Below are positions 41,191 through 49,620 of a DNA stretch of 64,000 nucleotides, piece after piece (the stretch's first letter is position 1; every line of letters begins with the position of its first letter). The position numbers were made by a program, and so were the translations under genes. Origin of the DNA: Pseudomonas chlororaphis subsp. piscium (GTDB taxonomy: Bacteria; Pseudomonadota; Gammaproteobacteria; Pseudomonadales; Pseudomonadaceae); assembly GCF_003850345.1 (NCBI RefSeq), contig NZ_CP027707.1, positions 3,410,001-3,474,000 of the forward strand. The letters run 5' to 3'. The notes beneath the pieces are model-generated. The model did not search any database, was not told where the DNA came from, and saw only the letters and a list, made by a program, of their open reading frames with translations.

Positions 41191-41936
41191 TGCAGCCCGC
41201 CACCGATCACCAGGATCTCGCCGGTGATCCATCCGGCGTCACTGGACGCGAGAAACGCCACCGCGGGGGCGATGTCCTCGGGTTTGCCGATACGTCCCAG
41301 GGGCGTGATGGCTTCGATCTTCTGGCGGAAGGCGTCTTCGAAGAAGCCGCTGGCATGCACGCCTTCGGTGACCACCAGCCCCGGGTTGACCGAGTTGACG
41401 CGGATGTTCTTCGGCCCCAGTTCGTTGGCCAGGGTCCGGGTGACGGCGTCCACCGCGCCTTTGGAGGCGGTGTAGACCGTCGAGTTGGCCGGGGTGAACG
41501 AGGTGACGCTGGAGCTGATATTGACGATGCTGCCGCCCTCGGGGTTGAACACGCCGACCGCTTCGCGGGTGCACTGGATCAGGCCCAGGACATTGAGGTT
41601 GAACTGGCGGTGGAACTCCTGCTCTTCGATCTCCGCCAGGGGCGCGGTGGAGTAGACGCCGGCGTTGTTCACCAGGATATCGAGATGGCCATGCGCATGG
41701 ACGATGGCCTTGAACAGCGTCTTCACTTCCAGGGCATCGCCGACATTCGCCTGGATGGCATGGGCACGGCCGCCCGCCTGCAGGATCTCTTCCACCACCC
41801 GGTCGGCCTCTTCGCGGCCGCGGCTGTAGTTGACGATCACCGTGGCGCCGTCCTTGGCCAGTTGCTTGGCAATGGCGGCGCCGATGCCCTTGGACGAGCC
41901 GGTGACCAGGGCGATTTTCTTGTGCAGTCTTTTCAT
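41187..41936 (-). CDS. SDR-family oxidoreductase (FabG-like)
   Basis: 249 residues. TGSSKGIGAAIAKQLAKDG at the N-terminus, NNAGVYSTAPL, Ser in VNISSSVTS and YTASKGA are the classical SDR motifs. It is of the 3-oxoacyl-ACP-reductase-like group, but most such genes outside fab operons reduce other ketones. The pairing with an AraC regulator, tail to tail, is often seen for inducible aldehyde or ketone reductases. Substrate unknown. Confidence 0.9.
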   Translation of the reverse strand: MKRLHKKIALVTGSSKGIGAAIAKQLAKDGATVIVNYSRGREEADRVVEEILQAGGRAHAIQANVGDALEVKTLFKAIVHAHGHLDILVNNAGVYSTAPLAEIEEQEFHRQFNLNVLGLIQCTREAVGVFNPEGGSIVNISSSVTSFTPANSTVYTASKGAVDAVTRTLANELGPKNIRVNSVNPGLVVTEGVHASGFFEDAFRQKIEAITPLGRIGKPEDIAPAVAFLASSDAGWITGEILVIGGGLH

Positions 41937-42266
41937 TTCGTAGGCTTCTCTTCCAGGTTCAGAAACGCTGATCAGGCCTTGAACAATTGGCCTCTGATCG
42001 ACGAACCCAGCTTATGAGCCACGCCCCGGACGGGTAATAGTTGGTCCTCCAAAATAGCTTCGCCATCGTCCAGAGACGCGGCAACCCTTTGCGCCCGCGC
42101 TTCTTCGATGGCCCGCTCATAAGCGGCGTTTGCCTGGTGGGCGGGTGGCAGCCAGGCGTTGACGGGCTGACCTTCGGTCCCCAGGCGGGAACACCCTGCC
42201 CGCGGCGACGTCTGCTTTGTATCGACCCTGGCAATTCAGACCCTCTACCTGGAAGGAGGCTGCGCC
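41937..42266. promoter_or_regulatory. Divergent intergenic region, SDR / erythromycin-esterase-like
   Basis: 330 bases holding both promoters. An imperfect inverted repeat, GATCAGGCC (41970-41978) and GGCC-TC-TGATC (41989-41999), lies 34 bases upstream of the SDR start and may be an operator, for example for the AraC gene. GGAAGGAGG at about 42250-42258 is a very strong ribosome site for the downstream gene. No further gene is supported. Confidence 0.5.
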
Positions 42267-43610
42267 ATGAACCCACGCAAAGGCCGGCAGGAGATCTCCA
42301 GGCCTGGCAAGGAGCCTCTCAGTAGGCTCCAGGCCCTGCTGCGCCAATACGCCGAACCCCTGCCCCCACTCGAGTCCGCGGCTTTCGGCGAGCTGTTCGA
42401 CCGTTATGCGGACGCCAGGGTGGTGTTGATCGGCGAAGCCAGTCACGGCACCCGTGAGTTCTATCGAGCCCGTGTCGCCATCAGCCAACGCCTGATCACC
42501 CACCACGGCTTCAGGATCGTCGCTATCGAGGCCGACTGGCCCGACGCCGGGCAGATCGACCGGCGCGTGCGTGACCTGGGCCCGTCGACCGCAAGGGAAC
42601 AGCCATTCAGCCGCTTTCCGAGCTGGATGTGGCGCAACGTCGAGGTGCGCGACTTCACCCGTTGGCTGCACCACTACAACCGGTCCCTGCCCGCGGATCA
42701 GCGCGTCGAGTTTCGCGGGCTCGACGTCTATAGCTTGCGCAATTCCATCGGCGAAGTACTGGCCTATCTCGATAGCACCGACCCGCAGCTGGCGCGTGAA
42801 GCGCGCCGGCGTTATGGCTGCCTGACGCCCTGGCAGGACGACCCGGCGCTGTATGGGCATTCTGTCGAGCGCGGCCACGAGGCCTCCTGCGAAGAAGCGG
42901 TGGTGCAACAGTTGAACACCTTGTTGAGCGAACGCCTTGCCGCGAACCCTGAAGCGCTATTCAGCGCCACGCAGAATGCGCGGGTCATACGCTGCGCCGA
43001 GCAGTACTACCGGGCCATGTTCAGAAGCTCGACAGCCTCCTGGAACCTGCGAGACAAGCACATGTTCGACACCCTGCAGGCCTTGCTCGCCCATCGCGGT
43101 GCCAACGCCAGGGCTGTGGTCTGGGCGCATAACTCGCACATCGGCAACGCCGCGGCCACCTACATGGGCTGGCGCGGCGAGTTCAACATCGGCCAGTTGT
43201 GCCGCATGGCCTATGGCGACAGCGCCGTGCTGATCGGCATGAGCACCGACCGCGGCCAGGTCGTGGCCGCCGATGACTGGGACGGCGACATGGGGATCAA
43301 GGAGGTGCGGCCTTCCCTTGCCGACAGCTGGGAGCAGCAGTTTCTCCAGGCGGGTATCCCCGCCTCGCTGACCGACTGGCGCGCCCCCGAACGCGAAGAC
43401 CTGCGCCAAGCGTTATCCGAGCCGCTGCTGGAGCGGGCAATCGGGGTCATCTACCGCCCCGCGACGGAGCGCCAAAGTCACTATTTCCAAGCCGACCTGG
43501 GCGAGCAGTTCGATGCGCTGGTCTGGTTCGAAGCGACCAGCGCCCTCACGCCATTGCCGGTGGCCAGCGGCCCTAGTCATGAAGAAGACACCTTCCCTTT
43601 CGGGGTCTAG
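42267..43610 (+). CDS. Erythromycin esterase-family protein
   Basis: 447 residues. VVLIGEASHGTREFYRAR near residue 50 carries the Glu and His used for catalysis in the EreA/EreB fold; IEADWPDAGQIDRRV and VVWAHNSHIGNA are the other family signatures. EreA and EreB hydrolyse macrolide lactones, but most chromosomal Pseudomonas and actinobacterial homologues have unknown substrates, so resistance should not be assumed. No signal peptide. A strong GGAAGGAGG site precedes the ATG. It is convergent with the dioxygenase-like gene. Confidence 0.9.
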   Translation: MNPRKGRQEISRPGKEPLSRLQALLRQYAEPLPPLESAAFGELFDRYADARVVLIGEASHGTREFYRARVAISQRLITHHGFRIVAIEADWPDAGQIDRRVRDLGPSTAREQPFSRFPSWMWRNVEVRDFTRWLHHYNRSLPADQRVEFRGLDVYSLRNSIGEVLAYLDSTDPQLAREARRRYGCLTPWQDDPALYGHSVERGHEASCEEAVVQQLNTLLSERLAANPEALFSATQNARVIRCAEQYYRAMFRSSTASWNLRDKHMFDTLQALLAHRGANARAVVWAHNSHIGNAAATYMGWRGEFNIGQLCRMAYGDSAVLIGMSTDRGQVVAADDWDGDMGIKEVRPSLADSWEQQFLQAGIPASLTDWRAPEREDLRQALSEPLLERAIGVIYRPATERQSHYFQADLGEQFDALVWFEATSALTPLPVASGPSHEEDTFPFGV

Positions 43611-43658
43611 GCCTCGGTCTTTGCAACGAAGCCCCCTCATGGCCCGTCCGGCCTGTGC

Positions 43659-44525
43659 TCAATGCCCCTCCGGCTCTTCCAGCATGCGCTTGGGGTGCAT
43701 GCCGTTGACCATGCCCATGAACGGCGCGTGGATCGAGTAGCCCAGCATGCGCTGGATATGCTCGCTGCATTGCCGGGCGACCTGGCGCGGGGTCGACAGG
43801 ATGAAGTTCTCCTGCTGGCGCGCCCAGGGTTCGCAGTACTGCGCCGTCAGCGCCGGGCGTGGCGCGCCGCTGTGATTGGCGCCGCCGCCGTGCCAGAGGG
43901 TACCGAGGAAAAACACCACCGAGCCCTTGGGCATGATCACCGGCATCACGGACGCCTGTTCGGCGGCGGTGGGCAGGCGCCCGTCCCACAGATGGCTGCC
44001 GGGAATCACCACGGTGGCGCCGTTGTCGTGGGTGAAGTCGTCCAGGGCCATGATCGTCGCCGCGCCATAGGGCGGCCGCGGGCGCGCCATGGGGTAAAAG
44101 GCGTCGTCGTAATGCAGGTGCTGGGCGCACTCCCCCGGCAGGATATTGATGGCCTGCAGCTGGGACAGCAGGTAGTTGGGCGCCAGGAGCCGGTCCAGCA
44201 GGCCGAGGATCAGCGGGTGCTCCACCAGCGCATCGCAGACCCGGGTTTTCGCAATCACCGCATACAGCCGCTGGGTGAGCGCGCCCTCGAACGAGTTGCG
44301 CCCGGTATGGGAAAAACGCTCGAGCAGGTCCTCGCGCATGCGGCTAACCTGCTGGTCATCGAACAGCCGTTCGAGCACCACGAAACCGTCGCGCTGCAGC
44401 TGGCCCATCAGTTCATCGAGCTGCGCGGCGGGCACCGCGGGCTGGGTACCGGCGGTCGACCTATAGGTCCTGGCGCATCCGTTGCTCATGTAGTCGTGCC
44501 GCTCGGGCAAGGTTGTTGTTGTCAT
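43659..44525 (-). CDS. Phytanoyl-CoA dioxygenase-family protein
   Basis: 288 residues from the ATG at 44525 (AGGAG upstream). The 2-oxoglutarate/Fe(II) site is visible: HLHYDDAFYPM gives the HxD pair, LWHGGGANHSG gives the distal His, and GAPRPALTAQY gives the Arg that binds 2-oxoglutarate. DGFVVLERLFDDQQVSRMREDL near 55 is the typical PhyH opening. These enzymes hydroxylate small molecules, including ectoine, proline and natural-product scaffolds. It is divergent from an AraC regulator 78 bases away, probably its controller. Confidence 0.9.
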   Translation of the reverse strand: MTTTTLPERHDYMSNGCARTYRSTAGTQPAVPAAQLDELMGQLQRDGFVVLERLFDDQQVSRMREDLLERFSHTGRNSFEGALTQRLYAVIAKTRVCDALVEHPLILGLLDRLLAPNYLLSQLQAINILPGECAQHLHYDDAFYPMARPRPPYGAATIMALDDFTHDNGATVVIPGSHLWDGRLPTAAEQASVMPVIMPKGSVVFFLGTLWHGGGANHSGAPRPALTAQYCEPWARQQENFILSTPRQVARQCSEHIQRMLGYSIHAPFMGMVNGMHPKRMLEEPEGH

Positions 44526-44603
44526 CGACTGGCTCCTGGGAGTGGGTCGTATCAATCTGCAGGATGCCGGAGTGGCCGCCAATGACGCTTTGCCTCAACT
44601 GAC

Positions 44604-45623
44604 ATGACCCGCGCCTACCCGCACTGGATCGTCGCCCCGACCATTCCCGCGCGTTTTGTGCGCGAGATGCTGGGCCAGCTGCGCCTCGATGCCGACGCAC
44701 GCGCGGCCCTGCTGGAGCGTTGCGACTTGCCGATAGAAGCCCTGCGCGACGGCTATCGTGTCGCGCCACTCAACTACCGGGCCTTGAGCCGCCTGAGCGT
44801 TGGCCTCGGCGCCGACGAAGCCTTCGGTTTTTTCGCCCACCCCGTGCCCCTGGGCTGCTTCGAGCAACTGCTGCGCCTGCTGGTGCACCTGCCGACACTG
44901 GCCGATGCCTTCGACGAAGCCGCGCGCTTCTACAAACTGTTCGATGATGCGCCGCCCTGGCGCCTGGAAACCGAGGGCAAGATCGCCCGCCTGCGGCTGA
45001 CACCCCGGCCCGGGGCCCAGACCGACTCGGTGCTGTGGCCGCATATGCTGCTGTTGTCGCTTTGGCATACCGGGAGCTGGCTCGCCGGCGAAACCCTGCC
45101 GCTGCGGCGAATCGTCCTGCCCCGGCAGCTCACCGGCTTCACCGCGCAAACGCGCTTTCTGTTCGGGCGCCAGCCCACCTTTGGCGCCGGTGCCTGGCTG
45201 GAGCTGCCCGCGGCGAACCTGCAAGCGCCGCTGATGCGCCGGCCGGCGGAGGTTGCGCGCTTCGCTCGCCAACTGTTGCCGGCGGTGATCGCTCCCGGCC
45301 CGCTGGCCACTTTCGAAGCCCACCTGCGTGCCTTGCTATGCGCCGCCGAGCCCTTTGCCGGGCTGTCGGAAATCCAGGCAGCCAAGGCCCTGGGCATTTC
45401 CCGCCAGACCCTGGCCCGCCGCCTGGCCGCCCTGGGCGTGACCTTCCTCGGGGTGCGCGACGAATTGCGCCGCGACCTGGCCTGCACCCTGCTGGCGCGC
45501 GGCTCGGTGAGTGTCGCCGAGCTGGCCGAGCGCCTGGGCTACTCCGAACCCAGCGCCTTCCAGCGCGCCTTCAAACAGTGGACCGGACTGCCGCCAGGGG
45601 CCTATCGCGGTAGGCGGCGCTGA
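44604..45623 (+). CDS. AraC-family regulator, OruR/ArgR-like architecture
   Basis: 339 residues. The N-terminal domain (LIRLSVGLGADEAFGFFAHPVPLGCFEQLLRLL-like region, about 60-200) is the arabinose-binding-type domain PF12625 seen in OruR and MmsR relatives. The HTH is EIQAAKALGISRQTLARRLAALGVTF and VAELAERLGYSEPSAFQRAFKQWTGLPPGAYR. It is divergent from the phytanoyl-CoA dioxygenase-like gene and likely its activator. Confidence 0.88.
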   Translation: MTRAYPHWIVAPTIPARFVREMLGQLRLDADARAALLERCDLPIEALRDGYRVAPLNYRALSRLSVGLGADEAFGFFAHPVPLGCFEQLLRLLVHLPTLADAFDEAARFYKLFDDAPPWRLETEGKIARLRLTPRPGAQTDSVLWPHMLLLSLWHTGSWLAGETLPLRRIVLPRQLTGFTAQTRFLFGRQPTFGAGAWLELPAANLQAPLMRRPAEVARFARQLLPAVIAPGPLATFEAHLRALLCAAEPFAGLSEIQAAKALGISRQTLARRLAALGVTFLGVRDELRRDLACTLLARGSVSVAELAERLGYSEPSAFQRAFKQWTGLPPGAYRGRRR

Positions 45624-45645
45624 GCAGGCTCAGGGGCACCCTTCG

Positions 45646-45729
45646 GGGACGATTACGTTTGACATCTATGACTCTGGAGTGCCCGTTGAGACCGTAGCGA
45701 AGGCTCTTGAAGGGCTCTTTAAGCCGTAG
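45646..45729 (+). pseudogene. Possible remnant of a phage-type integrase C-terminus
   Basis: The frame ends GTITFDIYDSGVPVETVAKALEGLFKP and a stop. A Y-S-x-G-(h)-x-x-E-x-(h)-x-x-A-h pattern at the very end of the protein resembles the C-terminal tail of tyrosine recombinases of integrative elements, from memory. The upstream part of the gene is absent, the AraC gene being intact just before it. It lies at the edge of the AT-richer type VI island. Confidence 0.35.
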
Positions 45730-45793
45730 AGATTCAGGCTGCTGGATATCCTTGCAGGCAAGCATTCAGTAGCGTTGCTGCAATCGTTTCGGT

Positions 45794-47980
45794 TTAGATG
45801 AGTGCGTCAATATCAAGCGTATGTGGCGCACCAATGGTGTGTCCGTAGATCGAAGCCATCAGACCATCATCTGTATTCGCAGTGGGGGCCATGGCCAGTT
45901 GTTCGGCCACTCTGTTTTCCGGGTGAGCCTGCCAGCGACGCAAGTTGTCTGCCAGTGCTTCGGCGTGTTGAGTTAGTGAGCCATAGACCTTCGCCTCGTT
46001 AACCTTCTCTTGACGCAAAGTCCCTAATCGGTCACGGGTCTCTTGCACTTTATCGACCTCGCGACTGAATGCATCAATAGCAGGTTCATGGGCCTCGACG
46101 TACTTGTCAGGGCGGGCTCGCAAGTCACTGCGCCGACTGCGCAATTGGTCGGTAATGCGTTTCAGCTGGCCATCTATCGCTTTGAACTCACTGTCGGTAA
46201 CCAGAGAACGCTTGAGTTCCAGCGCTTCTTGCCAGCGTCGAAGAGTGGCCCAGCAACTGGGAATGTAGCCACCCACCATTGAATGGTTGCCGCCATGAAA
46301 CGCTTGGGAAATCAGCCCGGGGCGGTCGGGGAGTCCATTGATTTGCTGTACGGCCAGGGTGCAGGCGGCGTGCTGGGTAATGGTGTCGCAGCACGGTGCC
46401 CAGAGAATCGAGGACTCTTCTTTCCCTCCGAAATCTACGGGGAAGAAGTGACGGAGTATGCCGTGGTGTTCATATGGCTCACCGCTCAGGTTGGTAATGC
46501 CCGCAGCAAACACCGAGAGGCCAACAGGGACGTTTACGAAGCTGAGTGCTGCTCCCGCGAGATACACCTTGGGCTTGGTGTTCATCCAGGTCCCCGGCAC
46601 GCTTGGCACTGGGTCGTTATGGTTGACCATGCGGTAATGTGTCAGGGCTTTAGCGCCTTTTACGAAGGTCGCGTCGGCGGTTCTTGGGGAACCGTAGGTG
46701 TACAGCACGATGTCGACTTCATATTCTTTCTGGCGGCGTAGCATCTCCGAGAGCAGCAAGGTAATAGCACCACCCAGGCTATGGCCGCAAATGATCAGTT
46801 TCTGCCCGGTGTAGAACTTGTCGAGATACTTGAGCGTGAGGTCATAGACCTTCAGCGCTGCGTCATAGAATCCACGATGAACTTGGCCGACACCTTGTGT
46901 AAATGGAACCTGAAGCGCATCAGCATCACGGAGTCCATCCGCTAATTTCTCATTGGTGCCGCGTACTGCAATCAGGACCAGCTCATCGTTATGGGTGATA
47001 AACGCTTGCGTGTCGGTATCCTTGCTTTGGCCTCGATCATCAAGAAAATGAATACTGGCAGGGGTTTCCTGATCTTCTTCTAAATCCGGGCTGTTCGATG
47101 GGTACAGGTCAGGGTCAAACGGCACGATTTCCAGACGCTTGGAGTACGGCACGTCTTCATATAGCGGGTAGTACGCCTTGGCTTGCCCAGGGTCCACCTT
47201 CCAGATTTCATCGAACTTGGCCAGGGCGTCGCCAAACCAGTTACCCATGCTCGGTTTCTGCGGGAAACCTACTGCCTTCTCCTTGATTGGAGTCTTATCC
47301 GGTTCCTGACCAAACGGGTTGTAGCTCAAGGTGGCCATGATGGCGAGTTGATACAGATTCAATGCACAGAACTGTGAATCGGTGGAGAGCATCGGGCGCA
47401 AGGCCCGTAAAGGGCGAACCTCCAACACGTTGTGCTTGTTGGGCAGCAGACAGACACCGCGCTCGCCATGTTCGCACATCAGTTTGGCCCATCCCGGACG
47501 GAGTGGGTAGTGACAATCGACCTCAGGTGGTAAGTGCGCAACATGTTCGACGAAATGACGCACTTCGACTTGGCAGAAGAAATCCGCACAGGCTTGCGCC
47601 GGGTTACTTTGGGTCCGAAAGCCATCTTTATGAGCGTAACGGGTTTGCTCCGCTCTGACTTGCAACTCTGTTATTGGGAGAGGGTAGTATTTCCGATTTT
47701 TTAAGCCTTCATAGGGGAGGCTCTCGCCGCTATATTCTTGATCAAGAATTAATGCTATTGGGCCTGCAAAATGGTTTTCTACCTTGCCTGTCCCCGTGCT
47801 ATCGAGTTTGCCTTCGTAGGTATAGCCTTCGGTATCAATAACTTTGTAGGTCAGCCCAGCATAAGGCTGTCCTTCACCCATCTCATCCACCAACTGGAAG
47901 CTGGTCCATTTGCCTTGAACAGGGCAGGTAAACATACGGCTGTTTAGCGGGTGCTTCAGTTCTTCATCCAAAGTAGCCAT
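45794..47980 (-). CDS. Class 3 lipase, probable type VI secretion effector
   Basis: 728 residues. The lipase_3 core spans about 320-510: nucleophile elbow CGHSLGGA with Ser401, NHNDPVPSVP with Asp456, and EPYEHHG with His505/506. The N-terminal ~110 residues (PLNSRMFTCPVQGKWTSFQL, YAGLTYKVIDTEGYTYEGKLD) look like a beta-rich carrier domain, and the C-terminal ~120 residues are helical and charged, possibly coiled coil. No signal peptide. It is the last gene behind vgrG, a DUF4123 adaptor and a lipoprotein, the usual order for a phospholipase effector delivered into the periplasm of a rival. Effector status is inferred from context. Base composition is AT-richer than neighbours. Confidence 0.82.
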   Translation of the reverse strand: MATLDEELKHPLNSRMFTCPVQGKWTSFQLVDEMGEGQPYAGLTYKVIDTEGYTYEGKLDSTGTGKVENHFAGPIALILDQEYSGESLPYEGLKNRKYYPLPITELQVRAEQTRYAHKDGFRTQSNPAQACADFFCQVEVRHFVEHVAHLPPEVDCHYPLRPGWAKLMCEHGERGVCLLPNKHNVLEVRPLRALRPMLSTDSQFCALNLYQLAIMATLSYNPFGQEPDKTPIKEKAVGFPQKPSMGNWFGDALAKFDEIWKVDPGQAKAYYPLYEDVPYSKRLEIVPFDPDLYPSNSPDLEEDQETPASIHFLDDRGQSKDTDTQAFITHNDELVLIAVRGTNEKLADGLRDADALQVPFTQGVGQVHRGFYDAALKVYDLTLKYLDKFYTGQKLIICGHSLGGAITLLLSEMLRRQKEYEVDIVLYTYGSPRTADATFVKGAKALTHYRMVNHNDPVPSVPGTWMNTKPKVYLAGAALSFVNVPVGLSVFAAGITNLSGEPYEHHGILRHFFPVDFGGKEESSILWAPCCDTITQHAACTLAVQQINGLPDRPGLISQAFHGGNHSMVGGYIPSCWATLRRWQEALELKRSLVTDSEFKAIDGQLKRITDQLRSRRSDLRARPDKYVEAHEPAIDAFSREVDKVQETRDRLGTLRQEKVNEAKVYGSLTQHAEALADNLRRWQAHPENRVAEQLAMAPTANTDDGLMASIYGHTIGAPHTLDIDALI

Positions 47981-47992
47981 TAAGTGATTTCC

Positions 47993-48766
47993 TTATTCTG
48001 TGCAGCCAGGGTAAATGGTACAAGTACGGTCATCCGGCATTTTGAAAGTACTGAAATCTTTGTAATTGCCGTGACAATAACCGTGTTGATCTTCAAGGCC
48101 TTTGCCCAGGCAGCGCTTCCAGCCATTAGGCACCTTGACCCAGGTGTCACCCCACCCCGGTGCTTCCTCATCAGCCAGCTTGATCTTCAGTTTCACGGTT
48201 TTACCTGGTAGTTGATCCAGGGTGTAAGCCCCAACGGGACGCCCTTTCGCCACCATTCCCTGAGCATCAACCTTCTTGCAATCGAGCAGTTTTCTTATAT
48301 ATCGCTTAGGGCCAACAGTACGGAACAGCCATTGACATTGACCATTTATGGCGCTTTCTTCAGCAGTATAAAAAGTTCCTTTATATTTTTCTTTCAGTTC
48401 CTTTCTAATAATAACTGCTGTCGTATCACCGCTGAAGTCTCCACGGTCTTTGCCGTAGGTGGCGTTGATTTCCAAGTCAATCTTATAGATTGCCAGTCGG
48501 CAGCCTTTGACTGTTCGGTAAATTGGAACTTCATGTTCTGGTTTGTATTCGGTGCGCCACTCCCGGTTAAAACCAAGGTATGGATTGTCATCAAGGGTGA
48601 CCGTACAGGTTTCTCCCTCGGCAGGTGCATATTTAGCTATCGCGTAATAAGCGAAGTTAGGAGGCAGATCAGCCGTGAAGGTAAAGCTTTCCGATTGACC
48701 AATAGTGCACCCTGCTACCAGGACCATGCAGGAGCCCAAAAACAGGCCTTTAAATGTTCGTGTCAT
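47993..48766 (-). CDS. Lipoprotein, probable immunity protein for the lipase
   Basis: 257 residues from the ATG at 48766, which overlaps the adaptor's stop codon (TAATG). The signal ends in the lipobox LVAGC (Cys20), so the protein is a periplasm-facing lipoprotein. No enzymatic motif is recognised; the mature part is rich in beta strands with several Cys (GETCTVTL, KGCRLAIYK, NGQCQWLF, KRCLGKG, YCHG, CTIYPGC) that could form disulfides. Position between the DUF4123 adaptor and the lipase, 12 bases before the lipase start, matches immunity lipoproteins of type VI phospholipase effectors. Confidence 0.7.
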   Translation of the reverse strand: MTRTFKGLFLGSCMVLVAGCTIGQSESFTFTADLPPNFAYYAIAKYAPAEGETCTVTLDDNPYLGFNREWRTEYKPEHEVPIYRTVKGCRLAIYKIDLEINATYGKDRGDFSGDTTAVIIRKELKEKYKGTFYTAEESAINGQCQWLFRTVGPKRYIRKLLDCKKVDAQGMVAKGRPVGAYTLDQLPGKTVKLKIKLADEEAPGWGDTWVKVPNGWKRCLGKGLEDQHGYCHGNYKDFSTFKMPDDRTCTIYPGCTE

Positions 48767-49620
48767 TACGAGGCGTCTCCTTGCCAAAATTGCGTTGCCT
48801 GATAAACCCGCTGGAAATGAGCTGCCGGAGTTTCATCGGGGTGCGCCTGCCAGCGCGCGGCAAGTGTACCGTCTGTTTCCTTTAAACTCTGGACCAACAA
48901 GAACTCCAGTTGCTCCGGCGATTGCCAACTCCAGGCATCAGCCAGGGCCAAATGCGTGCTGAGCCATAGATCGGGGTCTTGTTGCTCGGCAATTCGCGCA
49001 TAGGCATCCAGGTGTTGCGCCAGTAGATAGCGGCGGGCATTGACCTCGCGTAGGTGGGCCGATTGGTCGCCCTCAGCGGGCACGTTGCACCATGCAGGGT
49101 TCTTGGGGACTGGATAGTTGCCTGGAGCCGGATTGGCACGGGCTTGCCAGTGTTCTCCCTGCCAGTAGCAGACGCTGATTACAGGCCCCAGGTATTCCGG
49201 CAGGGCCCCGGCGGCCAAGTGCCCAAGTGCGCGGCTCAGCACGCGGTTGTCGTGAAAGCGGTAGAGCGCTTGATGGGGTCGTATCCCGACGATCAGCCGT
49301 TCGCGCCAATGTCTGACCAGCTCGTTCCGCCCCGCTTTCGGTGCAACACTGGCCAGCCAACCCCAGTTCCTTTCAGGCACCTTGAGCAACTCGTTCAAGC
49401 GCCGATCTTCAGGGTTGTCGATGAGGAATATAAAGGGCCCTGCATTCGCCAGATCGGCGACCGGCGTTTCGCTGTACACACTGCAATACTGATCAGCATC
49501 GCGGTTGTTCAACAACGCCTGACGAATATCGGTTTCACCTTCAGAGTCCAGAATCAAGCACACAGAGCACCCAAGGCGGCGTTGTTCAATCATCCATTGC
49601 TGAGGCGATATGCGGGTCAT
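48766..49620 (-). CDS. DUF4123-domain type VI adaptor (Tap/TEC)
   Basis: 284 residues. CLILDSEGETDIRQALLNN at the N-terminus, GPFIFLIDNPEDRRLNELL, WLASVAPKAGRNELVRHWRERL and ALYRFHDNRVLSRAL are the DUF4123 landmarks. Proteins of this family load a specific effector onto the VgrG encoded next to them. Its start overlaps the vgrG stop by four bases (ATGA), and its stop overlaps the lipoprotein start, so the three are coupled. It should carry the lipase to this VgrG. Confidence 0.9.
   Translation of the reverse strand: MTRISPQQWMIEQRRLGCSVCLILDSEGETDIRQALLNNRDADQYCSVYSETPVADLANAGPFIFLIDNPEDRRLNELLKVPERNWGWLASVAPKAGRNELVRHWRERLIVGIRPHQALYRFHDNRVLSRALGHLAAGALPEYLGPVISVCYWQGEHWQARANPAPGNYPVPKNPAWCNVPAEGDQSAHLREVNARRYLLAQHLDAYARIAEQQDPDLWLSTHLALADAWSWQSPEQLEFLLVQSLKETDGTLAARWQAHPDETPAAHFQRVYQATQFWQGDAS

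Noticed and set aside
42267..43610. Erythromycin esterase-like gene read as a macrolide resistance determinant
   Set aside because: Fold motifs are present, but most chromosomal homologues have no shown macrolide activity and no mobile context is seen.
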